Position numbers and translations under genes: made by a program. Below the pieces are notes generated by a model. It worked only from the letters and a program-made list of their open reading frames with translations. It had not been told where the DNA came from and made no database searches. DNA of 64,000 bases from positions 62,001 to 126,000 of the forward strand of contig NZ_JAUZVY010000004.1 of assembly GCF_030717955.1 (NCBI RefSeq), read 5' to 3'. Source of the DNA: Alkalimonas delamerensis. GTDB taxonomy: Bacteria > Pseudomonadota > Gammaproteobacteria > Enterobacterales > Alteromonadaceae. Below, piece by piece: positions 1 through 7,909 of this stretch (its first letter is position 1; the number at the start of each line of letters is the position of its first letter).

Positions 1-35
1 AGTGGAAGCGCCCAGCGGCTCCCGTAGGGCGGGGC

Positions 36-118
36 TAAAAGCACTGTATCCCGCGTTCGCTGTTCTTGCTTTGGAACCACCAAAGCTTCCAACAGCCGCC
101 TTGCCTAAAGTGCTTTTA
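36..118. repeat. Nested inverted repeat next to the window edge
   Basis: TAAAAGCACT at 36-45 is perfectly complementary to AGTGCTTTTA at 109-118. Between them sits a second hairpin: GCTTTGG at 68-74, loop AACCA, CCAAAGC at 80-86. The 1-184 stretch shows no convincing gene on either strand; an open frame running through it on the plus strand lies opposite the outer-membrane gene and has no protein character. The structure could be a dispersed palindromic element or a processed transcript end. Function is unknown. Confidence 0.45.
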
Positions 119-184
119 TCTCCCGCTGAATTCTGTATCTTGAGGTTACTTAGGTATACCGCACACTTTGGCGGCAATAACGAT

Positions 185-853
185 TCAAAACATCAGGCTA
201 AGCCGAAGTCCGGCCCCCCATTGGGTGCTGCGAGCAAACTCACCTTTACGCTCCCGATCAAAGCTGGATTCCCTTGGGTCATACGGCCTGCGACTTTCAA
301 AAGAGTACATGGCACCATAGGCATCCAGCCGCAGCAAAGAGCCAGAGCTCTGCCAACTCAGACCGGCCTGGGCATGCAAATCAAGACGCATGTCCTCCAC
401 ACCATCCAACCACTGCAATGGATTCAAGCCAATCATAGCGTAAGGGCCTATGGGCTGATTCATGGTAAAGCGCACCGTCATAAAGTACCGGGTTTTATCC
501 GGCAGCTCGGCGCCAGCTCGTGGGAGTCGCTGCCCAAGCACACCGATTTCGGTAAAGTAGTCAGCAAAACGGACTTGTGCCGCCAGATAGCCACCCGGGT
601 GCAAGGTATCATTCAACAGATCGGCACTCACCCCCACTACCCCATGAAGACGTTGCTTCTTCTTGATGGGACTTGCCCGATAACGTGAATACGGGGTAAT
701 CACATCCCTGGCCTGAAAACCCGGCGTAGAGTCGCTAGATGCAAGTAGGCTCAGTGCCGGCACAGTTGGGCTGGCGTCGGACGAAGCAGCTGCAAGTGAC
801 AGCGGCAGCAACAGACAACTGCTCCAAACAAGTGAACGAAACAACACAGACAT
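185..853 (-). CDS. Putative outer-membrane beta-barrel protein, hypothetical
   Basis: I do not recognise a named family. The protein (about 222 aa) opens with a typical Sec signal peptide: basic start, a hydrophobic stretch rich in Leu, and an Ala-Ala-Ala-Ser region near residues 20-25. The mature part has alternating polar/hydrophobic segments ending in Leu-Arg-Leu-Ser-Leu-Met-Phe. A terminal Phe in an amphipathic strand is the usual signal for outer-membrane barrel assembly. An in-frame ATG 15 bases upstream (868) is also possible; I prefer 853 because it gives a normal-length signal peptide and has a weak GGAAA upstream. It is divergent from the trp operon with no obvious link to it. An outer-membrane barrel is an inference from sequence pattern only. 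Confidence 0.7.
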   Translation of the reverse strand: MSVLFRSLVWSSCLLLPLSLAAASSDASPTVPALSLLASSDSTPGFQARDVITPYSRYRASPIKKKQRLHGVVGVSADLLNDTLHPGGYLAAQVRFADYFTEIGVLGQRLPRAGAELPDKTRYFMTVRFTMNQPIGPYAMIGLNPLQWLDGVEDMRLDLHAQAGLSWQSSGSLLRLDAYGAMYSFESRRPYDPRESSFDRERKGEFARSTQWGAGLRLSLMF

Positions 854-1006
854 ACCAACAGTTTCCATACAATTGTAAAAAATTGAACCTTAGTTGCTGC
901 TCGCTGAATGGAATCTGAACATTGGTGCAAATTCATAATGGCCATCCAGACATTTATCAGTTTATAATGCCAGCTTGAACTGTTGCGATTTTTTTCATCC
1001 GGCCTC

Positions 1007-1036
1007 TTGACCTGAATGGAAAATCGCGGTTTTATA
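1007..1036 (+). promoter_or_regulatory. Putative sigma70 promoter of the trp operon
   Basis: TTGACC at 1007-1012 and TTTATA at 1031-1036 are 18 bases apart, close to the sigma70 consensus. They place a start near 1043, about 28 bases before the trpL start codon. I looked for the palindromic TrpR operator around these boxes and saw none, so attenuation may be the main visible control. Confidence 0.55.
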
Positions 1037-1070
1037 GCACAAACGATAATTAAGAACGTGATTAAAGCTA

Positions 1071-1145
1071 ATGCAACTTCTCAATGCCTGTTCATTCACT
1101 GCAATCAACTGGTGGTGGCACACTCCCAACGGGCGTGTGTTGTAG
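1071..1145 (+). CDS. trpL: trp operon leader peptide
   Basis: This 24-residue peptide ends Ile-Asn-Trp-Trp-Trp-His-Thr-Pro-Asn-Gly-Arg-Val-Leu and has three consecutive TGG codons at 1110-1118. It precedes trpE directly and is followed by a strong intrinsic terminator, the hallmark of a tryptophan-sensing leader. The peptide has no function once made: ribosome position on the Trp codons decides which RNA hairpin forms. The start codon lacks a strong Shine-Dalgarno sequence (only TAAAG nearby), but frame, length, Trp run and context make the assignment firm. Confidence 0.9.
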   Translation: MQLLNACSFTAINWWWHTPNGRVL

Positions 1146-1193
1146 GCGTTGTTTTAGCTTTAATAACCTCAGCCCGTTTCGATGAAACGGGCT
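1119..1193 (+). promoter_or_regulatory. trp attenuator: pause hairpin and antiterminator segments
   Basis: Segments 1:2 form CACAC-t-CCC (1119-1127), loop AAC, GGG-c-GTGTG (1131-1139). Segment 2 also holds AACGGGC (1128-1134), which is perfectly complementary to GCCCGTT (1172-1178), the left arm of the terminator. A ribosome stalled on the Trp codons at 1110-1118 would cover segment 1, free AACGGGC to pair with the terminator arm, and let transcription run into trpE. With ample charged tRNA-Trp the 1:2 hairpin forms and the terminator folds. The pairing is read directly from the bases; the mechanism is that established for the enterobacterial trp leader. Confidence 0.88.
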
Positions 1194-1200
1194 TTTTTTT
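1171..1200 (+). terminator. trp attenuator terminator
   Basis: A perfect 10-bp stem, AGCCCGTTTC (1171-1180) with GAAACGGGCT (1184-1193), closes a 3-base loop and runs into eight T residues (1193-1200). It lies 55 bases before trpE and is the 3:4 structure of the attenuator. Confidence 0.93.
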
Positions 1201-1254
1201 GCTTCAAATTCAGAGCCTTTCAGAGGCAGAGCGCTTTAAGATGCAGAGAGTATT

Positions 1255-2841
1255 ATGATTTTCAGTCACATAACAGAACAAGCCGGTGAAGTTGCCAGCA
1301 TTGCCATGGCAATGGACTACCAGCCTGATCCGCTGGTGTGTTACCAGCAACTGGCAGCGGCCAACCCCTGCTCCCTGCTGCTGGAGTCGGCTGAAATTGA
1401 CAGCAAGGACAATCTGAAAAGCCTGCTGTTGATTGATGCGGCGCTGCGCATTGAATGCCGTGGCCAGCAGGTGGAACTCGAAGCCTTGAGCGCCAATGGC
1501 GCAACCTTGCTGCCCTATCTGGCGGATAAACTGCAGCAGCAAGCCCAAATCGAGCTCAGCAGCGAGCGGTTGAAGGTGCAGTATCCGGCTGCCGATCCGC
1601 TGCTGGATGAGGTCAGCCGTTTGCAGCTGGCCAATCCTTTTAGTGTGCTGCGATGCATTCAATCGCAGCTGAACAATCAAAGCGATGAGCCTTTTGCCAT
1701 TTTCCTGGGCGGTGCCATTGGCTATGACATGATTGCCACCGTCGAAACCCTGCCAGAGGTGCCGGATGGCGACAATTGCTGCCCGGATTACCTGTTTTAT
1801 CTGGCCGAGACCCTGCTGATTACCGATCATCAGGCACAGAGCAGTCGGCTGATTGGCAATGTATTCTGCGGTGAAGGCGCAGCAGCCAATTGCTTTGCCA
1901 TCGGCAAGCGGCTGGAACAGCTGAAACAAAAAAGCCTGCAAAAGCACAGTTTTCGCCCCACAAAGCAGCCCGCCAGTGACAGCAGCGTGGCCGTGGATAT
2001 CAGCGATGAAGATTTTAAAGCCCAGGTGCAGCGATTAAAACAACACATTGTCTGTGGCGACATCTTCCAGGTGGTGCCATCGCGTTGTTTTCGTCTGCCC
2101 TGCCCCGAACCGCTGGCCGCCTATGCCCGCTTAAAGCAACTAAACCCCAGCCCTTATATGTTTTTTATGCAGGACAGAGGCTTCAGTCTCTTTGGTGCTT
2201 CCCCTGAGTCGGCGCTGAAATTCGACGCCAGCAACCGCCAGGTGGAAATCTACCCGATCGCCGGCACCAGACGCCGTGGTTTTCATGCCGATGGCAGCAT
2301 CGATGCCGATCTGGACAGCCGGATTGAACTGGAGCTGCGCCAGGACGAAAAAGAAAAAGCCGAACATCTGATGCTGGTGGACTTGGCCCGCAACGATGTT
2401 GCCCGCATCTCGGTGCCGGGCAGTCGTTTCGTCAAGGAGCTGCTGAAGGTGGATCGCTATTCCTACGTGATGCATCTGGTCTCTCGGGTGATCGGCACCT
2501 TAAAACCGGAGCTGGATGCACTGCACGCCTATCAGGCCTGCATGAACATGGGTACCCTGGTCGGCGCGCCGAAAGTCAAAGCCGCCGAGCTGATTCGCCT
2601 GGTGGAGCAAAAACGCCGCGGCAGCTATGGCGGCGCGGTCGGTTACCTGCAAGGCGATGGCAGTTTTGACAGCTGCATCGTGATCCGCTCGGCCTTTGTC
2701 AAAGACGGTGTGGCCTCGATTCAGGCCGGTGCGGGTGTGGTATTCGACTCCGATCCCCAGGCCGAAGCCGATGAAACCCGCAGCAAAGCCCAAGCGGTGA
2801 TCCGCGCCATTCAAACCGCCAGCACTCAGGAGGCGCCATGA
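1255..2841 (+). CDS. trpE: Anthranilate synthase component I
   Basis: Converts chorismate plus ammonia (passed from TrpG) to anthranilate, the first committed step of tryptophan synthesis. The 528-aa length is normal. The N-terminal part holds the feedback-site motif Leu-Leu-Leu-Glu-Ser-Ala (about residues 40-45), where tryptophan binds in characterised enzymes. The chorismate-binding part shows PIAGTRRRG, the DEKEKAEHLMLVDLARND block, GTLVGAPK, and GAGVVFDSDPQAEADET near the C terminus. It follows the attenuator by 55 bases and overlaps trpG by 4 bases (ATGA at 2838), so translation is probably coupled and the subunits made in equal amounts. The start codon has only a weak GAGAG upstream. 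Confidence 0.96.
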   Translation: MIFSHITEQAGEVASIAMAMDYQPDPLVCYQQLAAANPCSLLLESAEIDSKDNLKSLLLIDAALRIECRGQQVELEALSANGATLLPYLADKLQQQAQIELSSERLKVQYPAADPLLDEVSRLQLANPFSVLRCIQSQLNNQSDEPFAIFLGGAIGYDMIATVETLPEVPDGDNCCPDYLFYLAETLLITDHQAQSSRLIGNVFCGEGAAANCFAIGKRLEQLKQKSLQKHSFRPTKQPASDSSVAVDISDEDFKAQVQRLKQHIVCGDIFQVVPSRCFRLPCPEPLAAYARLKQLNPSPYMFFMQDRGFSLFGASPESALKFDASNRQVEIYPIAGTRRRGFHADGSIDADLDSRIELELRQDEKEKAEHLMLVDLARNDVARISVPGSRFVKELLKVDRYSYVMHLVSRVIGTLKPELDALHAYQACMNMGTLVGAPKVKAAELIRLVEQKRRGSYGGAVGYLQGDGSFDSCIVIRSAFVKDGVASIQAGAGVVFDSDPQAEADETRSKAQAVIRAIQTASTQEAP

Positions 2842-3431
2842 CCACCTTGTACATGCTCGATAACATAGACTCCTTTACCTACAATCTGGTCGACGAATTT
2901 GAACAGCTGGGGTATCAATTGAAACTTTACCGCAACACCGTGCCCGCGGCCTTTATTCTGCAACAAATGCAGCAAGAGCAAGGCCCAACCGCTCTGGTGC
3001 TGTCGCCCGGCCCAGGCGCGCCAGCCCAGGCTGGTTCAATGCCAGAGCTGATACGGCTGGCCGAAGGGCTGTTCCCGATGCTGGGCATTTGCCTTGGCCA
3101 TCAAGCCCTGGTGGAGCACTTTGGTGGCCGCGTCGGTCAGGCCGGTGAAACCGTGCATGGCAAAACCTCGGCCATCGCTTTGACGGAGCACCCGGTCTTT
3201 GCTGACTTGCCACGCAGCTTCTCGGTGGCCCGTTACCACTCGCTGATCGCCACTGAAGTGCCTGCGTGTCTGAGTGTCATTGCGGCACTGGGCACGATGC
3301 CGATGGCCATTGCCCACCAAGCGTTGCCGGTACTTGGCTTTCAGTTTCACCCGGAGTCAATTCTGACCACGCTGGGCAAGCCGCTGTTAAAACAAAGTCT
3401 GGATTATTTGCTGTCAAGGAGCCCTGTATGA
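2838..3431 (+). CDS. trpG: Anthranilate synthase component II, glutamine amidotransferase
   Basis: Class I glutamine amidotransferase that releases ammonia from glutamine for TrpE. At 197 aa it is a stand-alone domain, not the TrpG-TrpD fusion found in E. coli. The catalytic triad is visible: Cys85 in GICLGHQA, and His171 and Glu173 in FQFHPES. The oxyanion-loop motif LSPGPGAP is at about 55-62. The homologous PabA can share this role in other bacteria; position between trpE and trpD points to TrpG. It overlaps both neighbours by 4 bases, starting inside trpE and ending inside the trpD start (ATGA 3428-3431). Confidence 0.96.
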   Translation: MTTLYMLDNIDSFTYNLVDEFEQLGYQLKLYRNTVPAAFILQQMQQEQGPTALVLSPGPGAPAQAGSMPELIRLAEGLFPMLGICLGHQALVEHFGGRVGQAGETVHGKTSAIALTEHPVFADLPRSFSVARYHSLIATEVPACLSVIAALGTMPMAIAHQALPVLGFQFHPESILTTLGKPLLKQSLDYLLSRSPV

Positions 3432-4438
3432 TCACTGAACTGGTGCAAAAACGTTTAAACGGCGGTCGCTTTGACCAGCAAGAAGCCCGGCAGTTTTTTC
3501 GTGCTGTGGTAGACGGCCAGGTTGACCCCATCGAATTAACGGCGGTGCTGGTGGCCGGCAAGTTACAGGGCATTGATGCCGCAGAAGTTTCCGGCGCGGC
3601 TCAGGCGCTGCGCCAGGCCGCCACGCCTTTTCCGATCGTTGCCAGCGACAGCATTGATTGCTGCGGCACCGGTGGTGATGGCAGCAACACCATCAATATC
3701 TCCACCACTGCCGCCATTGTTGCTGCCGCAGCCGGGCTGTCGGTCGCCAAACACGGCAATCGCAGTGTCTCCAGCAAGTCCGGCTCTGCCGATTTGCTGG
3801 AAAGTCTGGGCGTCAACATTCAACTGTCGCCGCAACAGGCGGCAACCAGTTTGCAGCAAGCCGGCTGCGCCTTTTTATTCGCCCCGCTTTACCATGCCGG
3901 CATCCGGCATGCAATGCCAGTACGACAGCAACTTAAAACCCGAACCCTATTCAATGTGCTGGGCCCTTTGCTCAACCCGGCCTCCCCCGGATATCAGCTG
4001 CTGGGCGTCTACGATGCTGCCCTGGGTCCGGTCATGGCCGAGGCTCTGGCGCAACTGGGTGTGCGCCGGGCCTGGGTGGTGCATGGCAGCGGCTGCGATG
4101 AGATTGCGCTGCACGGCCCGACAGAGGTCACCGAGCTGGACGATGGCAACATCCGCCAATTTCAATTAACCCCGGCGGATTTTGGCCTGAAAGAGCGCGC
4201 TTTAAGCGAACTGGCCGGCGGCAGCCCGGCAGAAAACGCCGCCGCCAGTCTGGCTATTTTGCAGGGCAAAGGCCTGCCGGCGCATCAGGATGCTATTGCC
4301 GCCAATGTCGCTGCCATGATGGTTATTTGTGGCCAACATAGCGATCTAAAAGACAACGTGGCCCATATTAAACAGCTGCTGCAAGGCGACCAGGGCTATC
4401 AACGCCTGCAACGAATGAAGGAGTTGTCCAATGGCTGA
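3428..4438 (+). CDS. trpD: Anthranilate phosphoribosyltransferase
   Basis: Transfers the phosphoribosyl group of PRPP to anthranilate. The 336-aa length is typical for a monofunctional TrpD. The PRPP-binding motif CGTGGDGSNTINIST, and the KHGNRSVSSKSGSADLLE block that binds anthranilate and metal, are intact. I chose the ATG at 3428: it overlaps the trpG stop as ATGA and has AAGGAG at 3416-3421. The open frame reaches further upstream, but that part lies inside trpG and is not homologous to TrpD. It overlaps trpCF by 8 bases. Confidence 0.96.
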   Translation: MITELVQKRLNGGRFDQQEARQFFRAVVDGQVDPIELTAVLVAGKLQGIDAAEVSGAAQALRQAATPFPIVASDSIDCCGTGGDGSNTINISTTAAIVAAAAGLSVAKHGNRSVSSKSGSADLLESLGVNIQLSPQQAATSLQQAGCAFLFAPLYHAGIRHAMPVRQQLKTRTLFNVLGPLLNPASPGYQLLGVYDAALGPVMAEALAQLGVRRAWVVHGSGCDEIALHGPTEVTELDDGNIRQFQLTPADFGLKERALSELAGGSPAENAAASLAILQGKGLPAHQDAIAANVAAMMVICGQHSDLKDNVAHIKQLLQGDQGYQRLQRMKELSNG

Positions 4439-5852
4439 TATTCTCAGCAAAATCATCGATGCCAAGCGTCTGGAAGTCGCCCGGCAAAAAGCGGAGCGAC
4501 CACTGGATAGCTTCCTGGCCGAGGTCAAACCCAGCGAGCGTGATTTTCTAAAAGCACTGCAGCAGCCTGGTCCGCGCTTTATTCTGGAGTGCAAAAAAGC
4601 CTCGCCATCCAAAGGACTGATTCGGCCAAACTTCGATTTAAGTGAATTGTCCGCAGTCTATGGCCGCTACGCCGACTGCATTTCAGTGCTGACCGACAGC
4701 GAATTTTTCCAGGGCAGTTACCACAACCTGAGCCAGATGCGGGCTCTGGTGGACCAGCCGCTGCTGCACAAAGACTTCATCATCGACCCCTACCAAATGT
4801 ACCTGGGCCGGCGGCATGGCGCCGATGCGGTGCTGCTGATGTTGTCGGTATTAAACGATGACGAGTACCAGGCACTGCACCAGGTGGCCGATGCGCTGGC
4901 CATGACGGTGCTGACCGAGGTCAGCACTGTCGAGGAAACCCAGCGAGCCGTCGCACTCGGTGCCCGGCTGATTGGCATTAACAACCGCAACCTGCGCGAT
5001 TTATCGACCGACCTGACCACCAGCGTGACCCTGCGCGGCTTTATTCCGCCCGAAACCACCGTGGTCTCTGAATCCGGCATTTACACCAATCAGCAGGTGC
5101 GGCAGCTTAGCGAAGTGGCCGACGCCTTTTTGGTCGGCAGCTCTTTAATGGCGCAAGCCGATTTGGCACTGGCCTGCAAGCGCCTGACCCGTGGCGAGCA
5201 CAAAGTCTGTGGCCTGACCCGGCCCGAAGATGTGTTGGCGGTGGCAGAGGCCGGTGCCTGCTACGCCGGTCTGATTTTCTACCCCAAGTCGCCTCGCGCA
5301 GTCAGCCTGGAGCAGGCTCAGCACCTGGTCGCAGCCGCAAAGGCGCAAGCTGCTACGTCCTTGCCCAGCGCGGGCGTCTTGCAGTTTGTCGGCGTCTTTG
5401 TTAATGCCGCGCCCAGCGAGGTAGCCAGCATCGCTAAGGCACTCGAGCTTGCGGCTGTGCAGCTGCATGGTCAGGAAGACGATGCCTATATCGACCAACT
5501 GAAACCCTTGCTACCGGCAGGCACCGAGATTTGGCGCGCCTACCGGATTGGTGACAGCCTGCCCAACTTTACCAGCAAAGCCGATCGTCTGCTGCTGGAT
5601 ACCTACCAGGCTGGCACTGCCGGCGGGACCGGCCAGGCTTTTAACTGGCAGTTGCTGGACACATTGGACACCTGCGTGCCAGTGATGCTGGCTGGCGGTC
5701 TGAACCCAGACAATGTGGTCGCCGCACTGAAGCTGCCGGTAGCCGGGCTGGATATCAACTCCGGCATTGAGCAGGCGCCTGGCATCAAAGATCAGCACAA
5801 ATTAACCATTACTTTTAACCGGATCCGAGAGTTTTCTTATGACAAAGCGTAG
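4431..5852 (+). CDS. trpCF: Bifunctional indole-3-glycerol phosphate synthase / phosphoribosylanthranilate isomerase
   Basis: Two TIM barrels in one chain of 473 aa. Residues about 1-255 are TrpC (ILECKKASPSKGLI, LHKDFIIDPYQ, GINNRNL, VSESGI). Residues about 256-473 are TrpF (KVCGLTRPEDV, LQFVGVF, QLHGQED, LAGGLNPDNV). TrpF isomerises phosphoribosylanthranilate and TrpC closes the product to indole-3-glycerol phosphate. The fusion is the arrangement seen in Enterobacteriaceae, Vibrio and relatives. AAGGAG at 4418-4423 supports the start. The 3' end overlaps trpB by 14 bases. Confidence 0.96.
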   Translation: MADILSKIIDAKRLEVARQKAERPLDSFLAEVKPSERDFLKALQQPGPRFILECKKASPSKGLIRPNFDLSELSAVYGRYADCISVLTDSEFFQGSYHNLSQMRALVDQPLLHKDFIIDPYQMYLGRRHGADAVLLMLSVLNDDEYQALHQVADALAMTVLTEVSTVEETQRAVALGARLIGINNRNLRDLSTDLTTSVTLRGFIPPETTVVSESGIYTNQQVRQLSEVADAFLVGSSLMAQADLALACKRLTRGEHKVCGLTRPEDVLAVAEAGACYAGLIFYPKSPRAVSLEQAQHLVAAAKAQAATSLPSAGVLQFVGVFVNAAPSEVASIAKALELAAVQLHGQEDDAYIDQLKPLLPAGTEIWRAYRIGDSLPNFTSKADRLLLDTYQAGTAGGTGQAFNWQLLDTLDTCVPVMLAGGLNPDNVVAALKLPVAGLDINSGIEQAPGIKDQHKLTITFNRIREFSYDKA

Positions 5853-7044
5853 TATATCTGCCTATTTCGGCGACTATGGCGGCATGTTCGTGCCAGAACT
5901 GCTGGTACCGGCCTTAAAGCAACTGGAACAGGCTTTTATTGAAGCCCAGGACGATCCGGCCTTTCATGCCGAATTTCAGCATTTGCTGACCAGCTATGCC
6001 GGCCGGCCTACCCCACTGACCCTGTGCCGCAATATTTCTCCCAACCCCAAGGTCAAAATTTACTTAAAACGGGAAGACTTGCTGCATGGCGGCGCCCATA
6101 AAACCAATCAGGTACTGGGCCAGGCCTTGCTGGCCAAGCGGATGGGCAAGAACGACATCATTGCCGAAACCGGCGCCGGCCAGCACGGCGTGGCCACGGC
6201 CCTGGCCTGTGCCTTGCTGGGCCTGAAGTGCCGTATTTACATGGGTGCCAAAGACATTGAGCGCCAGCAACCCAATGTGTTTCGGATGAAGCTGATGGGG
6301 GCAACCGTGATCCCGGTCACCTCAGGCTCTGGCACATTAAAAGATGCGGTTAATGAAGCCATGCGCGACTGGTCTGCCACCTACGAAAAGAGCCACTATC
6401 TGCTGGGAACCGCCGCCGGCCCACACCCCTTCCCGACGCTGGTGCGTGAGTTTCAGCGCATGATAGGCGAAGAAGCCAAGGCCCAGCTGCTGCAAGAAGA
6501 AGGCCGCTTGCCGGATGCCGTGATTGCCTGTGTCGGCGGAGGCTCCAACGCCATCGGCATGTTCGCCGACTTTATCGACGAGACCGGCGTGCAGCTGATT
6601 GGCGTCGAACCCGGCGGCCTGGGGCTCAGCAGCCATCAGCACGGTGCGGCGCTGAGCACCGGCAGTTATGGCATCCTGCACGGTGCCTACACCGCCATTA
6701 TGCAAACCCCGGATGGTCAGATTGAAGAGTCCTATTCGGTTTCAGCCGGTTTGGATTACCCGGCGGTTGGCCCCCAGCATACCCATTTGCAGCAAAGTGG
6801 CCGCGCCAGTTATGTCGCCATCAACGACGATGAAGCCCTGGCAGCCTTTCAACTGCTGGCCAAGCACGAAGGCATTATTCCCGCGCTGGAAAGCTCGCAC
6901 GCGCTGGCCTATGCACTGAAGTTGGCGGCCGAGGCCGAGCAAGAACAAATCCTGCTGGTCAACTTATCGGGCCGGGGCGACAAAGATCTGGCCCATGTCC
7001 ACAGCATTTTAAACCCACAATCGTCGCAGGAGACCGAGGCATGA
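5839..7044 (+). CDS. trpB: Tryptophan synthase beta chain
   Basis: PLP enzyme that joins indole and serine to give tryptophan, in an alpha2-beta2 complex with TrpA. The 401-aa length is normal. The PLP lysine is Lys88 in GGAHKTNQ. ETGAGQHG and the phosphate-cradle GGGSNAIG are present, and the N-terminal FGDYGGMFVPELL is conserved. It starts inside the end of trpCF and its stop overlaps the trpA start (ATGA at 7041), so the last three genes are closely coupled. Confidence 0.97.
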   Translation: MTKRSISAYFGDYGGMFVPELLVPALKQLEQAFIEAQDDPAFHAEFQHLLTSYAGRPTPLTLCRNISPNPKVKIYLKREDLLHGGAHKTNQVLGQALLAKRMGKNDIIAETGAGQHGVATALACALLGLKCRIYMGAKDIERQQPNVFRMKLMGATVIPVTSGSGTLKDAVNEAMRDWSATYEKSHYLLGTAAGPHPFPTLVREFQRMIGEEAKAQLLQEEGRLPDAVIACVGGGSNAIGMFADFIDETGVQLIGVEPGGLGLSSHQHGAALSTGSYGILHGAYTAIMQTPDGQIEESYSVSAGLDYPAVGPQHTHLQQSGRASYVAINDDEALAAFQLLAKHEGIIPALESSHALAYALKLAAEAEQEQILLVNLSGRGDKDLAHVHSILNPQSSQETEA

Positions 7045-7847
7045 GTCGTTACCAGCAGATGTTTCAGCGCCTTGAGCAGCAACAGCAAGGGGCTTTTGTT
7101 CCTTTTGTTACCCTGGGGGACCCGTCCATAGCCTTGTCCCGACAGATTATTGAAGCCCTGATTGCCGGTGGTGCCGATGCGCTCGAGCTTGGCATACCCT
7201 TTTCCGATCCGGTGGCCGATGGCCCGACCATTCAGGGCGCCAATATCCGGGCGCTGCAAGCCGGTGTCACTCCAGGTCAGGCACTGCAGCTTATCAGTGA
7301 GATCCGGGCCAGTTACCCGGATTTACCCATCGGCTTGCTGCTGTACAGCAATCTGGTGATGGCCAAAGGCATTGATGGGTTTTACCAGCAAGCCGCTGCC
7401 GCCGGCGTCGACTCGGTGCTGATTGCCGATGTGCCGCTGCACGAGAGCAAGCGCTTCAGGCAGGCAGCGATGCAGCATGGCGTGGCACCGATTTTCATTG
7501 TGCCGCCCAACTGCGACGACGACACCTTGCGTCAGGTCGCATCCTATGGCCGTGGTTACACCTACTTGCTAAGCCGGGCCGGTGTTACCGGCACCGAAAC
7601 CCAGGCGGCCAGTCCGGCGCATCATTTGATCGATAAGCTGGCCGAGTACCATGCTGCGCCAACCTTGCTAGGGTTTGGCATCTCAGAACCAGAGCATGTC
7701 AAAGCTGCGCTGGACAGCGGCGCTGCCGGTGCCATTTCTGGCTCCGCCATTGTCAAACGCATTGAAACCTTTCACCATCAACCCGAGCAACTGCTGCAGG
7801 AATTAACCCGCTTTGTGCAGCAGATGAAAGCGGCCACACAGCGCTAA
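7041..7847 (+). CDS. trpA: Tryptophan synthase alpha chain
   Basis: Cleaves indole-3-glycerol phosphate to indole, which is channelled to TrpB. The 268 aa include the catalytic pair Glu49 and Asp60 in the LELGIPFSDPVADGPTIQ block, at the same numbers as the E. coli enzyme. GFGISEPEHV and GAISGSAIV form the phosphate-binding end of the barrel. It is the last gene of the operon. A GC-rich hairpin follows at 7874-7900. Confidence 0.97.
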   Translation: MSRYQQMFQRLEQQQQGAFVPFVTLGDPSIALSRQIIEALIAGGADALELGIPFSDPVADGPTIQGANIRALQAGVTPGQALQLISEIRASYPDLPIGLLLYSNLVMAKGIDGFYQQAAAAGVDSVLIADVPLHESKRFRQAAMQHGVAPIFIVPPNCDDDTLRQVASYGRGYTYLLSRAGVTGTETQAASPAHHLIDKLAEYHAAPTLLGFGISEPEHVKAALDSGAAGAISGSAIVKRIETFHHQPEQLLQELTRFVQQMKAATQR

Positions 7848-7873
7848 CTCCGCTCAGCATAGCGTCTACTCTT

Positions 7874-7900
7874 CCCCGGTGGCTTCGCCCGCTACCGGGG
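7874..7900. terminator. GC-rich hairpin between trpA and recD, possible two-way terminator
   Basis: CCCCGGT (7874-7880) pairs perfectly with ACCGGGG (7894-7900) in the 62-base gap between the convergent trpA and recD genes. No T-run follows on either strand, so it is terminator-like by position and stability only. Confidence 0.45.
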
Positions 7901-7909
7901 CCTGCTTTG

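Noticed and set aside
2..688. 228-codon open frame on the plus strand at the window start
   Set aside because: Most of it lies opposite the outer-membrane gene. It has no domain, no ribosome-binding site, and covers the inverted repeat.
1007..1070. TrpR operator near the trp promoter
   Set aside because: No palindrome resembling the CTAGTTAACTAG core was found.
1210..1947. 245-codon antisense frame inside trpE
   Set aside because: Shadow of trpE: composition rich in Gln/Ala, no motif, opposite to a certain gene.
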